From positions 98,776-162,775 of the forward strand of contig JAEWHP010000036.1 of assembly GCA_023387735.1 (NCBI GenBank): DNA of 64,000 bases, in the 5' to 3' direction. The stretch's first letter is position 1. Each line of letters opens with the position of its first letter. Of this stretch, positions 34,526 to 44,827 are shown piece after piece. The DNA comes from Pseudomonadota bacterium (lineage in GTDB: Bacteria > Pseudomonadota > Alphaproteobacteria > Rhizobiales > Xanthobacteraceae). The translations under genes were made by a program, and so were the position numbers. The notes under the pieces are model-generated. The model searched no databases. It worked only from the letters and a program-made list of their open reading frames with translations, and had not been told where the DNA came from.

Positions 34526-35698
34526 TCAACCCGCTTCCCACGTTACCGGCAGATTGAGCAGGCCGCGGAACGCCCAGCCGCCGATCCGTACCGGTTCGCG
34601 CGCGTCCAGCCGCAAGCCCTTCAGCCGCGCGAACGCACTCGGCAGCGCGACGTCGGCGACCATGGCGCGGGAAGCAAACGCGCCGGCGCAGTAATGCGGC
34701 CCGGCGCCGAAGGCGATGCTCTTCTGGGTATCGCGGGTGATGTCGAACCGATCAGGTTCGGCAAAGCAGGCCTCGTCGCGATTGGCGGAGCCGAACATGA
34801 AGAACACGCGATCCTCAGGCTCGAATTCGACACCGCCGAACGACCACGGCTTTGCGACGCGGCGCGGCGACATGCCGATCGGTGCGATCCAGCGCGCATA
34901 TTCCTCGAATACGTCGAGCCACTTTGCACTTCCGGCCTGGACCAGCGCGAGCTGTTCGGGATGCGTCAGCAGCGCCCAGATCGCGCCCGAGATCGCATCG
35001 CGCGGCTCGTTCTGGCCGCCGGAGATCGCCAGCTTGATGTTGGCGCGGATGCTTTCGATCGGCTGGCCGGCGGTCAGCAGCACGCTGAGGATCGAGGTGT
35101 TCGGGTGCCGCTTCACCACAGGGATCATGTCGTCGATCGCCGCATCGATGCCGGCGGTGGCCGCATGGCAGCGCGCCTCGACTTCCTTGTTGCCGGTGTA
35201 GTTGGCAATGCCGTCGATCATCGCCTGCGACCACGCATCCATGTCCTGGAAGCGCATGTTGGTCAGCCCGGTGACGTCCTTCAGGCACTCCGCCGACAGC
35301 GGCAGCGCGAGCGCTTTACAGAGATCGGCTTCGCCCTTCGGCACAAGCTCGTCGAGGATGCGGTCGGCATGGGCCTGAAACTGCCTGACCCAGGTGTCGC
35401 GCACCGTGCGCGGCGACACCGCGGGAAACATCGCCTGCCGCTCGCTCATGTGCGCATCGCCGTCCTTGCGCATCATGTTGTGGCCCATCAGCAAGTTCAT
35501 CAGCCCGTTGGGCTGGTGCGAGGAGAACACGTCGATACGCTTCTCCTGCGTGAAGATGTCGTCGCGCCGGGTGAACACCGTGGAGCCGAGCTGCGGCACG
35601 AACGCGATCGGCGCTTCTTTCCGCATCCTCGCCAGCGCGGGGTAGGGGTCGGCCCAGAAGCTTGGGATGTCGATGTCGAAATGCGGGGCGTTGGACAT
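34526..35698 (-). CDS. Cytochrome P450
   Basis: 390 residues, a soluble bacterial class. Helix-I region SGGQNEPRDAISGAIW (the usual acidic-Thr pair is replaced by NEPRD), ExxR not clearly placed but EYARWIAPIG is the K-helix region, and the haem loop FGAGPHYCAGAFASR with cysteine ligand C337. It hydroxylates an unknown substrate using external electron donors; none is encoded next door. The start codon overlaps the SDR stop by one base (TGATG on the minus strand), so the two are coupled. Confidence 0.9.
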   Translation of the reverse strand: MSNAPHFDIDIPSFWADPYPALARMRKEAPIAFVPQLGSTVFTRRDDIFTQEKRIDVFSSHQPNGLMNLLMGHNMMRKDGDAHMSERQAMFPAVSPRTVRDTWVRQFQAHADRILDELVPKGEADLCKALALPLSAECLKDVTGLTNMRFQDMDAWSQAMIDGIANYTGNKEVEARCHAATAGIDAAIDDMIPVVKRHPNTSILSVLLTAGQPIESIRANIKLAISGGQNEPRDAISGAIWALLTHPEQLALVQAGSAKWLDVFEEYARWIAPIGMSPRRVAKPWSFGGVEFEPEDRVFFMFGSANRDEACFAEPDRFDITRDTQKSIAFGAGPHYCAGAFASRAMVADVALPSAFARLKGLRLDAREPVRIGGWAFRGLLNLPVTWEAG

Positions 35699-36465
35699 CA
35701 CACCGCCCGGTAGCCGCCGTCGACCATCACGATCTCGCCGGAGACGTAGGCGGAGAGATCCGAGGCGAGGAAGATCGCGGGGCCGACGATGTCTTCGGCG
35801 GTGCCGGCGCGGCCGAGCGGGGTGTGGTCGAGGAAGGTCTTGACCAGTTCCGGATTGTTGGCGCGGGCGTTGGCGTTCAGCGGCGTTGCGATGAAGCCCG
35901 GGCCGATGGCGTTGACGCGGACGCCTTCCTTGCCGAGTTCGGCGGCGAGCGCCTTGGTAAAGCCGAGCACGCCGTGCTTGGACGCCGTATAGGCCGGCGA
36001 ACTCGGCGTGCGCACATGCACGATCGACTGGATCGAGCCGATATTGATGATGCGGCCCTTGCTGGCGCGCAGCGGCGCGAGGAACGCGTGCGTCACGTTG
36101 AACACGCCGGTGAGGTTGATCGCGATGATGTCTTCCCAGTCGTTGATGACGGTCTCGGCGGCGCCGAGCATGCCGTTGCGGCGGACGATGCCGGCATTGT
36201 TGACGAGGATCGAGACCTGGCCGACCTTGTCGGCAATTTGCCGGGCCATCGCGACGCAGTCCTCGCGTTTCGCGACATCGAGCGCAAAACTCTCGGCCTT
36301 GCCGCCGGCGTCGCGGATTTCCTTCGCGGCTTCGGCCGCCGCCTTCTCGTCCCGGTCGAGCAGCACCACCCGCGCGCCTTCGCGGGCGTAACCGCTGGCG
36401 ATCGCGCGTCCGATGCCGGAGCCTGCGCCGGTGACGACGGCAATGTGGTTCTCGAGAAGGGGCAT
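35698..36465 (-). CDS. Short-chain dehydrogenase/reductase (SDR)
   Basis: 255 residues from ATG 36465, with AGAGGAAAC upstream. Cofactor site VTGAGSGIGRAIA, VLLDRDEKAA (an Asp favouring NAD), NNAGIV, catalytic Ser in NIGSIQS and YTASKHG (Tyr-x3-Lys). It oxidises an alcohol or reduces a ketone. Coupling with the P450 gene suggests successive oxidation of the same substrate: hydroxylation by the P450, then alcohol oxidation here, or the reverse order. Confidence 0.9.
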   Translation of the reverse strand: MPLLENHIAVVTGAGSGIGRAIASGYAREGARVVLLDRDEKAAAEAAKEIRDAGGKAESFALDVAKREDCVAMARQIADKVGQVSILVNNAGIVRRNGMLGAAETVINDWEDIIAINLTGVFNVTHAFLAPLRASKGRIINIGSIQSIVHVRTPSSPAYTASKHGVLGFTKALAAELGKEGVRVNAIGPGFIATPLNANARANNPELVKTFLDHTPLGRAGTAEDIVGPAIFLASDLSAYVSGEIVMVDGGYRAV

Positions 36466-36828
36466 GCGACGTTTCCTCTGCTTCTGATTTTGCGGGAGGA
36501 TAGCAAGCGCTGCGGCGGGCACAAGGTGGGGAGCTCCACGGTTTTGCAGGGTGGGCAAAGCGCAGCGTGCCCACCATTTTCTGCGGAGCAAGCAAGGTGG
36601 GCACGGCGCAAGTGCACCTTTGCCCACCCTACGAACTGAACGCAGCGTTCGCCTCGCCGTGGATATTGATCGAAATGTGTCGCATTCGTGATGATGTGCT
36701 GGCCGGCCGTGCATCGTCAGGCGCATGAAGCCGCTGTTTTGATGCGGCCGATCGGCTACAAGTGATCGGGCACGACTCACATCCGCGTCAGTCGGGCCCG
36801 CCTGCAAACGTCTCCGGGAGAGAATTTG
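36466..36828. other. Intergenic region with family-G repeat
   Basis: 363 bp between the divergent SDR gene and the secreted protein gene. It holds the family-G palindrome at 36547-36633 and otherwise no recognised site. Confidence 0.4.
36547..36633. repeat. Palindromic intergenic repeat, family G, copy 1
   Basis: CAGGGTGGGCAAAGCGCAGC start and TTTGCCCACCCTACG end, with GTGCCCACC / GGTGGGCAC inside. Related copies occur at 37284 and 57778. Confidence 0.85.
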
Positions 36829-37269
36829 ATGAAGATGATATCCGCCATTCGTGTTGCCCTGGTCGCGCTGATCGCGTTTGCCGGCACCGTGCTGTCTTCC
36901 GCCTCGCACGCCGATGAAGGTTTCGTGCAGCTCACGATCTACAAGGCGGGATGGGTCATCGGCGGTTCCGGCGGCTCCGGCGTGCTCGACTTCCGCGGCC
37001 GGCGCTATGCGCTGTCGACCGGCGGGCTCGACTATGGCTTCGTGTTCGGCGGATCCAAGACCATCCTGCGCGGCCGCGTCAGCAACATCTGGCGCCCCTC
37101 CGACGTCGCCGGCGTCTACGGCGCAGCAGGCGCGGGCCTTGCCATCGGCCGCGGCGCGCGTGCGATCGTGCTGACCAACCAGAAGGGTGCGGTGCTGGAG
37201 CTGACCGGACACCAGGTCGGGCTGATGGCCAACGCGGATCTCAGCGGTCTCGCAATCACGATGCGGTAG
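36829..37269 (+). CDS. Secreted glycine-rich protein (EipA/YSC84-like)
   Basis: 146 residues; ATG 36829 follows CGGGAGAG. Signal peptide ends near SHA-DEG (about residue 28). The mature protein alternates Gly-rich strands (VIGGSGGSGVLDFRGRRYAL; GLDYGFVFGGSKTILRGRV; AAGAGLAIGRGARAIVL) and ends LSGLAITMR. This resembles the periplasmic EipA (DUF1134) / YSC84 superfamily, but the match is by eye. Location is probably periplasmic; role unknown. Confidence 0.65.
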   Translation: MKMISAIRVALVALIAFAGTVLSSASHADEGFVQLTIYKAGWVIGGSGGSGVLDFRGRRYALSTGGLDYGFVFGGSKTILRGRVSNIWRPSDVAGVYGAAGAGLAIGRGARAIVLTNQKGAVLELTGHQVGLMANADLSGLAITMR

Positions 37270-37283
37270 CGGATCGTGCGCTG

Positions 37284-37370
37284 CGTAGGGTGGGTTAGCC
37301 GAAGGCGTAACCCACCGTCTGTCCGAGTGGTACGAAGTTGGTGGGTTACGCTTCGCTAACCCACCCTACG
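37284..37370. repeat. Palindromic intergenic repeat, family G, copy 2
   Basis: GTAGGGTGGGTTAGCCGAAG at the left and CTTCGCTAACCCACCCTACG at the right, with GTAACCCACC / GGTGGGTTAC inside. It is a near-perfect long palindrome ending 14 bp before the HD-domain gene. Confidence 0.9.
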
Positions 37371-37384
37371 GCAGCAGGTGAGCG

Positions 37385-37936
37385 ATGAACCGCGACGAAC
37401 TAATTGCCGCCTACAACGCGCCGGGCCGCCACTATCACAACCTCGCGCATATCGAAGACTGTCTCGCCGCGCTCGCGCGCGTGGACGGCCTTTCCGATGC
37501 CGAACGCGAAATTCTCAACGAAGCCATCTGGTGGCATGACGTCGTCTACGACGCGACCAGGGCGGACAACGAGGAGCTCAGCGCACAACTGGCCGAGCAG
37601 CATGTCCGCGCGGACATCGCGAGTGAAGTCGGCCGCCTGATCCGCCTGACGAAGACGCATCACGTCCAGCCCGGTGATCGCCTGGGCGCGCTCCTGATCT
37701 CGATCGATCTCAGCATTTTGGGCGCGGAGCCGTCGCGCTACGACACCTATGCGAAGGCGATCCGGCAGGAATTCATCCACGTGCCGGAGGCGGACTACCG
37801 TGCCGGTCGCGCCAGGGTACTCGGCCAGTTCGCCGCCCGGCCGGTCATCTATCCCGATGCCGGCTTCGCCGCGACCTACGACCGCCGGGCCCGCGAAAAC
37901 CTGGCGCGCGAGCAGGCGTCGTTGAGTTCGACCTAA
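37385..37936 (+). CDS. HD-domain predicted metal-dependent phosphohydrolase
   Basis: 183 residues. Metal-binding pattern RHYHNLAHIEDC, then IWWHDVVYD (the HD pair), and a later ISIDLSILG aspartate. This matches the group of small HD hydrolases starting with YxxxxRxYHxxxH. Likely substrate is a nucleotide or phosphate ester. The stop codon overlaps the convergent HTH gene stop by 4 bp. Confidence 0.88.
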   Translation: MNRDELIAAYNAPGRHYHNLAHIEDCLAALARVDGLSDAEREILNEAIWWHDVVYDATRADNEELSAQLAEQHVRADIASEVGRLIRLTKTHHVQPGDRLGALLISIDLSILGAEPSRYDTYAKAIRQEFIHVPEADYRAGRARVLGQFAARPVIYPDAGFAATYDRRARENLAREQASLSST

Positions 37937-38226
37937 CTCGGCGCCGGAATGTCGATGCCATCCGTCGCATACTGACGGATCTTGTTCCGCATCGTGCGCA
38001 CCGAAAGCCCGAGCACGCGCGCAGCATGCGTCCGGTTGCCATCGAACCGCGCCAGCGTCTGCAGCACCAGCTCGCGCTCGATCGCCTCGACCGTGGAGCC
38101 GATCAGCATGGGCACGATTTCGTGGGGTGAGAGTGTTTGAGATTCCGGCTGCGGAATCTCGGGGGCGGGGAAACAATCCGCGCCGATATAGAGATCACGG
38201 TACTCGCCAACATCAACCTGGGGCAT
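37933..38226 (-). CDS. Stand-alone Fis-type (FlbD C-terminal-like) HTH protein
   Basis: 97 residues; ATG at 38226 has GGGAG spaced 6 bases. The C-terminal half (VEAIERELVLQTLARFDGN, RTHAARVLGLSVRTMRNKIR) is the Fis-type helix-turn-helix that ends NtrC-family regulators such as FlbD. The receiver and AAA+ domains are missing. The N-terminal 45 residues are unlike known domains. It might bind DNA as a dimer and modulate sigma-54 genes; this is inference. Confidence 0.82.
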   Translation of the reverse strand: MPQVDVGEYRDLYIGADCFPAPEIPQPESQTLSPHEIVPMLIGSTVEAIERELVLQTLARFDGNRTHAARVLGLSVRTMRNKIRQYATDGIDIPAPS

Positions 38227-38361
38227 CAACATCTCCCGACTCAACGCCAGCCCCGAAACGCGGAGCAGAAGCATCAGGAATCACGGCCCCCTGCCGCAGC
38301 GCGAAGGTGGGCGCGTTTGGTTAATGAAGGGTTAATGGGGAGGTGAGGCGATGATCTCTCC

Positions 38362-38482
38362 GCGTCGTCCCTGCGAACGCAGGGACCCATAACCACCGGC
38401 GGCAGTTTTGCGAAGAGCGTCTGGGCCTCGGCCTTATCGAGAGATTCACGCGGTATGGGTCCCTGCGTTCGCAGCGACGACG
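38362..38482. repeat. Palindromic intergenic repeat, family F
   Basis: CGTCGTCCCTGCGAACGCAG start and CTGCGTTCGCAGCGACGACG end. Inner arms GGGACCCATA and TATGGGTCCC frame a non-palindromic middle. It lies in the 995-bp gap upstream of the HTH gene. Confidence 0.85.
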
Positions 38483-38519
38483 TGGGGTGAGTTTCTGATT
38501 CAACTGTCAAACAACATGC

Positions 38520-39035
38520 GAATGTGAATCCGCATTCTCGCGACACGATGCGCCCGAGCTGTGCGTTACTTTCCGCCCTCGAAGATGGAGGGCGCAGGGA
38601 AGACCGGGTGCACGCTGCACCCGCGGTCCCGTGTGCAATGGTATGGAGAATGCGCACACGAGCATACAGGTTCAGCGGAAACACTCCGGCCTTCCCTGCG
38701 CAGTGGCTTTACGGCTTACTTCGTGCTCTTCCCGGAGAACGGCTCTTTTGCCTCCGTCATCGGCGGGACACCTCCCGCCAACTTGACGCCAGCACCGCGA
38801 CGTCAGAACCACACGACTTCGCCGTACGCTTCATGCGCTTGCGTCCCGCGCCTTCCGCGTCCACCGCATCCCACCGCGCGTTCGTGACGTGCGCACGCCC
38901 CTCGTTCGGGTGAGACGGGCGGATTCTGGCACTGATTTGGCCTGCGGGTTAAGCGGAATATTTTCCATTCGCGGGCTTGACGTAATTTCTGAAAATCAGA
39001 AGTGATTTGCCCGTCGGGCTGCTTTGCCGCACCTG
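38520..39035 (-). repeat. Roughly 500-bp dispersed element, copy 2 (inverted)
   Basis: Reverse complement aligns with 6985-7485. Shared blocks include the hairpin GACCGCGGGTGC/GCACCCGGTC, GCACGAAGTAAGCCGTAAAG, GTACGGCGAAGTCGTGTGGT and GGGCAAATCAC at 39001-39011. Differences are scattered substitutions and small indels, including a GGCGGGAGGTGTCCCGCC insertion. No gene is supported inside. The remaining gap (39036-39103) shows nothing else. Confidence 0.85.
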
Positions 39036-39103
39036 AGCAGCAAAATTCTCGTTGCGCGAAAAGCGAAGCAATCCATAGCGCCGCTTGCGAAAAGCCTGAA
39101 GTC

Positions 39104-39208
39104 GTCATTCCGGGGCGACGCGAAGCGTCGAGCCCGGAATCCATTTCGCAGCTTTGGTGTGGCCAAATGGATTCCGGGCTCGCGCCAAGAGGCGCGCCCC
39201 GGAATGAC
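39104..39208. repeat. Palindromic intergenic repeat, family A, copy 6
   Basis: GTCATTCCGGGGCGACGCGA start, ATGGATTCCGGG centre as in copy 2, and GCGCCCCGGAATGAC end. It sits just past the RidA stop codon. Confidence 0.88.
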
Positions 39209-39221
39209 GCAGAGGTTGCCG

Positions 39222-39605
39222 CTACGCCTTCAACGCCGCCACGCCCTCGATCTCGATCAGCATCGCAGGGTTCGGCAGCGACACCACCACGCAGGTCGTG
39301 CGCGCCGGATAGGGCGCCGGCCCGAACGCTTCCGCATAGAGCCTGTTCATCGTGGCGACGTCGGCCGCGCGCGTCAGCAGCACGTTAACCTTGGCGAGAT
39401 CGCGGAACGTCGCACCGGCTTCATCGAGCACGCGCCTGATGTTGACGACGACATTGGCGAACTGCGCCTCGAAGCCGTCGGGAAGGTCGCCGTTGGCGTC
39501 GAAGCCGGGAATGCCTGAGATGAAGAGCAGATCGCCGACGCGGGTGGCGAAGGAGAGCGGCGGGGCTTTGATGCCGGCGGGCGGAAGAAAGTGTTTGATA
39601 GGCAT
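39222..39605 (-). CDS. RidA-family enamine/imine deaminase
   Basis: 127 residues. RidA pattern: GDLLFISGIPGFDANGD, FANVVVNIRRVLDEAGATF, VNVLLTRAADVATMN and PARTTCVVVSLP with the conserved arginine. These proteins hydrolyse reactive 2-aminoacrylate-type imines or act on related substrates. It lies downstream of thiC on the same strand, past a terminator hairpin; an imine-clearing role alongside the imine-forming ThiO is a testable idea. Confidence 0.9.
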   Translation of the reverse strand: MPIKHFLPPAGIKAPPLSFATRVGDLLFISGIPGFDANGDLPDGFEAQFANVVVNIRRVLDEAGATFRDLAKVNVLLTRAADVATMNRLYAEAFGPAPYPARTTCVVVSLPNPAMLIEIEGVAALKA

Positions 39606-39719
39606 AGAGCACCTTCGGTCAACGGGGGTGTAGCCCGCATGAGCTTAGCGACATGCGGGATTTCTGCCAGCCCCGGACGTGGTCGAACTAAGCGGGCGAT
39701 GTTAGCCGCCATATGAAAC

Positions 39720-39739
39720 GGCCGGGCTCTCGCCCGGCC
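39720..39739 (-). terminator. Terminator hairpin downstream of thiC
   Basis: GGCCGGGC / GCCCGGCC with TCTC loop. In minus orientation it is followed by GTTTCATAT. Confidence 0.7.
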
Positions 39740-39750
39740 TTCGCATTCGA

Positions 39751-39780
39751 TGGATGCCCGGGTCAAGCCCGGGCATGACG
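39751..39780. repeat. Partial palindromic repeat, family D
   Basis: TGGATGCCCGGGTCAAGCCC GGGCATGAC: the right half of the family-D element at 57576. It lies 18 bp past the thiC stop and may aid termination. Confidence 0.7.
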
Positions 39781-39797
39781 AGGCGAGAGTGGTTTCC

Positions 39798-41696
<1,899 letters not shown>

Positions 41697-41719
41697 GGTT
41701 ATCCTCCTATGATCTTGCT

Positions 41720-41812
41720 GTCGTTCCGGACGGGCCGCGAAGCGGTCCGATCCGGAACCTCGACGTTGTGGCGCGAGATTCCGGGTTCGCGCTGCGCGCG
41801 CCCCGGAATGAC
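41720..41812. repeat. Palindromic intergenic repeat, family A, copy 7 (divergent)
   Basis: GTCGTTCCGGA start, CGCGAGATTCCGGGTTCGCG centre and GCGCCCCGGAATGAC end. The left arm has diverged (CGGGCCGCGAAGCGGTCCG). It lies between thiE and thiC. Confidence 0.8.
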
Positions 41813-41828
41813 GCTGATGGAAAGCGGT

Positions 41829-42437
41829 TCACGTCGCCTCCGCGTTCTGGCCAAGCCACTGCCGTACCCGCGCATCCGGGTCGGTGTTCTGCGTGACGTC
41901 GCTGACGACGGCGATCGAGTCCGCGCCCGCGGCAAAGATCTCGGCGGACTGTTCGAACTTGATGCCGCCGATCGCGACCAGCGGGATGTCGCCGATGCGT
42001 TTTTTCCACTCGGTGATTCTGGGGATGCCCTGCGGCGCGAAGCGCATCGATTTCAGCGTGGTCGGGAAGATCGGGCCGAGCGCGATGTAATCGGGTTTCG
42101 CGGCCAGCGCGGTGGCGAGTTCCTCGTCGTCGTGGGTGGAGATGCCGAGCGTCAGGCCCGCCTTGCGGATTTCCGCGAGGTCGGCGTCGACGAGATCTTC
42201 CTGGCCGAGATGCAGATGCCTGGCGCCGGCGACGATCGCTGCGCGCCAGTAGTCGTTGACCACGAGCTTTGCGTCGGTGCCCTTGATGACTTCGAGGGCG
42301 TCGCTAACAATCTGCAGCGCCGCGGCGTCATCAAGCTCCTTGGCGCGCAATTGAATGGTGCCGACGCCGAGCAGCGCCAGCCGCGCCACCCAGGCGACGG
42401 AATCGACGACGGGATAAAATCGGTCAGGATACGGCAT
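41829..42437 (-). CDS. thiE: Thiamine-phosphate synthase ThiE
   Basis: 202 residues. TIM-barrel motifs IQLRAKELDD, VVNDYWRAAIVAGARHLHLGQED (pyrophosphate/Mg site), LGISTHDDEE and YIALGPIFPTTLKS, then VAIGGIKFEQ. It joins HMP-PP with thiazole phosphate to give thiamine phosphate. It overlaps the 3' end of thiG by 14 bp. Confidence 0.95.
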   Translation of the reverse strand: MPYPDRFYPVVDSVAWVARLALLGVGTIQLRAKELDDAAALQIVSDALEVIKGTDAKLVVNDYWRAAIVAGARHLHLGQEDLVDADLAEIRKAGLTLGISTHDDEELATALAAKPDYIALGPIFPTTLKSMRFAPQGIPRITEWKKRIGDIPLVAIGGIKFEQSAEIFAAGADSIAVVSDVTQNTDPDARVRQWLGQNAEAT

Positions 42438-43206
42438 GCCAGAACGGGGTCCCGATGACAGGGGTTGAGGGGGAGGCGAAGTCGCGGGCTTCCATCAGCC
42501 CGGCCTCGTAGGCGGTGCGTCCGGCTTCCACGCCAAGGCGGAATGCGTTGGCCATGACGACCGGGTCGGCGGCCTTGGCGATTGCGGTGTTGAGCAGCAC
42601 GGCGTCGTAGCCGAGTTCGAGCGCGTGCGCGGCGTGCGACGGCGCGCCGAGACCGGCGTCAACCACCAGCGTGATGTCGGACAGGCGCTCGCGCATGAGC
42701 TTTAGCGCATCGCGGTTAGTGATGCCCTTGGCGCTGCCGATCGGCGCGGCCCACGGCATCACCACCTTGCAGCCGGCATCGACCAGCCGCATGGCAACCG
42801 AGAGGTCTTCAGTGCAATAAGGGAACACCTCAAAGCCGTCCTTGATCAGGATGTCCGCGGCCTCGACCAGGCCGACCACGTCGGGCTGCAGCGTGTCGTT
42901 GTCGGCGATCACCTCGAGCTTGATCCAGGGCGTGGCGAACAGCTCGCGTGCCAGCTTTGCCGTGGTCACCGCCTCGCGCACGGTGCGGCAGCCGGCGGTG
43001 TTCGGCAGCACGCTGACATCGAGCTCGCGGATCAGCGACCAGAACGCGTCGCCGGTCTTGCCGCCGGCGGCCTCGCGCCGCAGCGACACGGTGACGATGT
43101 TCGCCCCGGACGCGCGGATCGCGTCCTGCATGATCGCCGGCGAGGGATACAGCGCGCTGCCGATCAGGAGCCGGGAGGAAAAGGTTTTGCCGTAGAAGTT
43201 CAGCAT
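42424..43206 (-). CDS. thiG: Thiazole synthase ThiG
   Basis: 260 residues. Schiff-base lysine in PWIKLEVI, phosphate-binding GYDAVLLNTAIAKAADP, and VVDAGLGAPSHAAHALE. It forms the thiazole ring from DXP, dehydroglycine (from ThiO) and sulfur on ThiS. It is separated from thiS by a 176-bp gap with a family-B repeat, and overlaps thiE. Confidence 0.97.
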   Translation of the reverse strand: MLNFYGKTFSSRLLIGSALYPSPAIMQDAIRASGANIVTVSLRREAAGGKTGDAFWSLIRELDVSVLPNTAGCRTVREAVTTAKLARELFATPWIKLEVIADNDTLQPDVVGLVEAADILIKDGFEVFPYCTEDLSVAMRLVDAGCKVVMPWAAPIGSAKGITNRDALKLMRERLSDITLVVDAGLGAPSHAAHALELGYDAVLLNTAIAKAADPVVMANAFRLGVEAGRTAYEAGLMEARDFASPSTPVIGTPFWHAVS

Positions 43207-43251
43207 GGCGACGCTGTCTCCTCAAATGATCCTGTCGTTCCACCGCTGACC

Positions 43252-43350
43252 GTCATCCCCGCGAAGGCGGGGATCCAGTACGCCGGGAAGCCCGTGATTG
43301 AGCCGATGGGTCGCGGCGTACTGGATCGCCCGGTCAAGCCGGGCGATGAC
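43252..43350. repeat. Palindromic intergenic repeat, family B, copy 2
   Basis: GTCATCCCCGCGAAGGCGGG start and CGGTCAAGCCGGGCGATGAC end, with GGATCCAGTACGCC / GGCGTACTGGATC inside. It is inserted between thiS and thiG. Confidence 0.9.
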
Positions 43351-43382
43351 AGCGGAGGGGACGATGCAAGCATGCCCATCCC

Positions 43383-43580
43383 TCACCCTCCCTGCCGCGG
43401 CGTGATGATCTCGATCTCGTCGCCGGGCTTCAGCGCCGTCTCGGCCCAGCGGCTTTTCGGCAGCACGTCGTAATTCACGGCGATCGCGAAATGCGAGCCT
43501 TCGTATTCGAGCTCGGACAGCAGCGCATCGACGCGCTCGGAGGCGATCTCCCGCGCCTCGCCGTTGACGATCACACGCAT
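43383..43580 (-). CDS. thiS: Sulfur carrier protein ThiS
   Basis: 65 residues ending in the obligatory Gly-Gly (TPRQGG). Ubiquitin-like beta-grasp pattern: MRVIVNGEAREI, FAIAVNYDVLPKSRW, LKPGDEIEIITP. After adenylation and thiocarboxylation at the C-terminus it donates sulfur to ThiG. It overlaps thiO by 10 bp. Confidence 0.96.
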   Translation of the reverse strand: MRVIVNGEAREIASERVDALLSELEYEGSHFAIAVNYDVLPKSRWAETALKPGDEIEIITPRQGG

Positions 43581-44584
43581 CGCATCACCTCATTGTCGAT
43601 CGCGCCGCGCTGCACATAGGCAAGCGTCAACTCGGCCAGCGCCGGCGCCAGCAGGAAGCCGTGCCGATAAAGCCCGTTCACGGCGATCTTGTTCTTGCCG
43701 ACCGTGATCCGCGGCAGGTTGTCCGGAAAGGCCGGGCGGAGCCCCGAGCCGAACTCGACGATTCGCGCTTCGGCAAAGGCCGGGTGCACGGCATAGGCCG
43801 CGCCCAGCAGCTCGAGCGCGGAGCGCACGCTGACGCCGGTGTCCTCGGCCTCGATCGAGGTCGCGCCCAGCATGAACTTGCTGTCGCCGCGCGGGATGAC
43901 GTAGAGCGGCCAGCGCGGATGGATCAGCCGCACCGGGCGCGAAAGTTCGACCTCGCCGGTCTCGACGATGATCATCTCGCCCTTGACGCCACGCAGTTCC
44001 GGCTGCGCGTCGCGCGCGGAAAGGCCGCGGCAGTCGATGACGATGCCGTCGAGGTTTTCCGCGTTCATGTCGCTGTCGAATTTCACCGTGCCGCCGGCGG
44101 CCTCGATGCGGGCGTGCAGCTCCGGGAGCACGCGGCGCGGCTCGACATGGCCTTCATCGGGATAGAACAGCCCGTCGCGGAAACGGCCGTCCAGCGAAGG
44201 TTCGAGTTCGCTCACGCCCCGCGCGTCGAGGCGCCGGTGACCGGTGGTGAGCTTCGCAAAGCGTTCGAAGTCGGCGCGGTCGCGCGCATGCGCCACCACC
44301 AGCGAGCCGTTGAACGGGGTGTCGGGAAACTGCTCGCGCCACAGGTCGAGCGAGCGGACGCCGAGCCGGCCGATCACCGGTTCCGAGGTTTCGGCCTCGC
44401 ACCACGGCGCCAGCATGCCGCCGGCCCAGTGGCTGGTGGAGAGCGTCATATCGGCGTCACTGCGCTCGTACAGCGTGACGGAATGGCCGGCCTGCGCGAA
44501 CAGCAACGCCTGCCATGCGCCGGCAATGCCTGCGCCGATGATGGAAACGGGGGAATCCCCCCGTGCGTCTGACTTCTGGTACAT
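43571..44584 (-). CDS. thiO: Glycine oxidase ThiO
   Basis: 337 residues. FAD site VSIIGAGIAGAWQALLFA, DAO-family motifs LSTSHWAGGMLAPWCE, GVKGEMIIVETG and GLYRHGFLLAPALAELT. It oxidises glycine to the imine used by ThiG. First gene of the thiOSGEC operon; its ATG (44582-44584) comes straight after the TPP aptamer, whose 3' strand contains the only good ribosome-site sequence (AAGGGACAGGG). Confidence 0.94.
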   Translation of the reverse strand: MYQKSDARGDSPVSIIGAGIAGAWQALLFAQAGHSVTLYERSDADMTLSTSHWAGGMLAPWCEAETSEPVIGRLGVRSLDLWREQFPDTPFNGSLVVAHARDRADFERFAKLTTGHRRLDARGVSELEPSLDGRFRDGLFYPDEGHVEPRRVLPELHARIEAAGGTVKFDSDMNAENLDGIVIDCRGLSARDAQPELRGVKGEMIIVETGEVELSRPVRLIHPRWPLYVIPRGDSKFMLGATSIEAEDTGVSVRSALELLGAAYAVHPAFAEARIVEFGSGLRPAFPDNLPRITVGKNKIAVNGLYRHGFLLAPALAELTLAYVQRGAIDNEVMRCV

Positions 44585-44588
44585 CCCT

Positions 44589-44707
44589 GTCCCTTCGCCG
44601 GCATGACCCGGATCAGGTTCAAAGGGTCACCGCGGTCCAGAACCCTCTACCTCAAGGTAGCCGGCCCAAGCGTGCGGTATCTCAGCTCCTCACGGAGCAC
44701 CCCTCGG
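44589..44707 (-). promoter_or_regulatory. TPP riboswitch (THI box)
   Basis: Read on the minus strand it has GAGGGGTGCTCC, the conserved GCTGAGATACC, a GGTAGAGGGTTC arm, then TTTGAACCTGATCCGGGTCA and TGCCGGCGAAGGGA. All TPP-contacting segments (CUGAGA and CCUGAU..GGGU) are intact. The closing helix takes up the ribosome site of thiO, so TPP probably blocks translation initiation of the thiamine operon. Confidence 0.95.
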
Positions 44708-44827
44708 AACATGTCTAATGTAGGCCCTTGAGGCGGGGTGTCAACGCGGCCGTGCGCGGAACTGCACTGCATTCGGGGCCGGACGCATCGCAGCGCGCCC
44801 GGAACCAGGGATCAACTGCGGGTTCGG

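Noticed and set aside
34526..36604. A 692-residue fused SDR-P450 frame
   Set aside because: The first part is a shadow frame of the SDR gene; the P450 starts at 35698 overlapping the SDR stop by one base.
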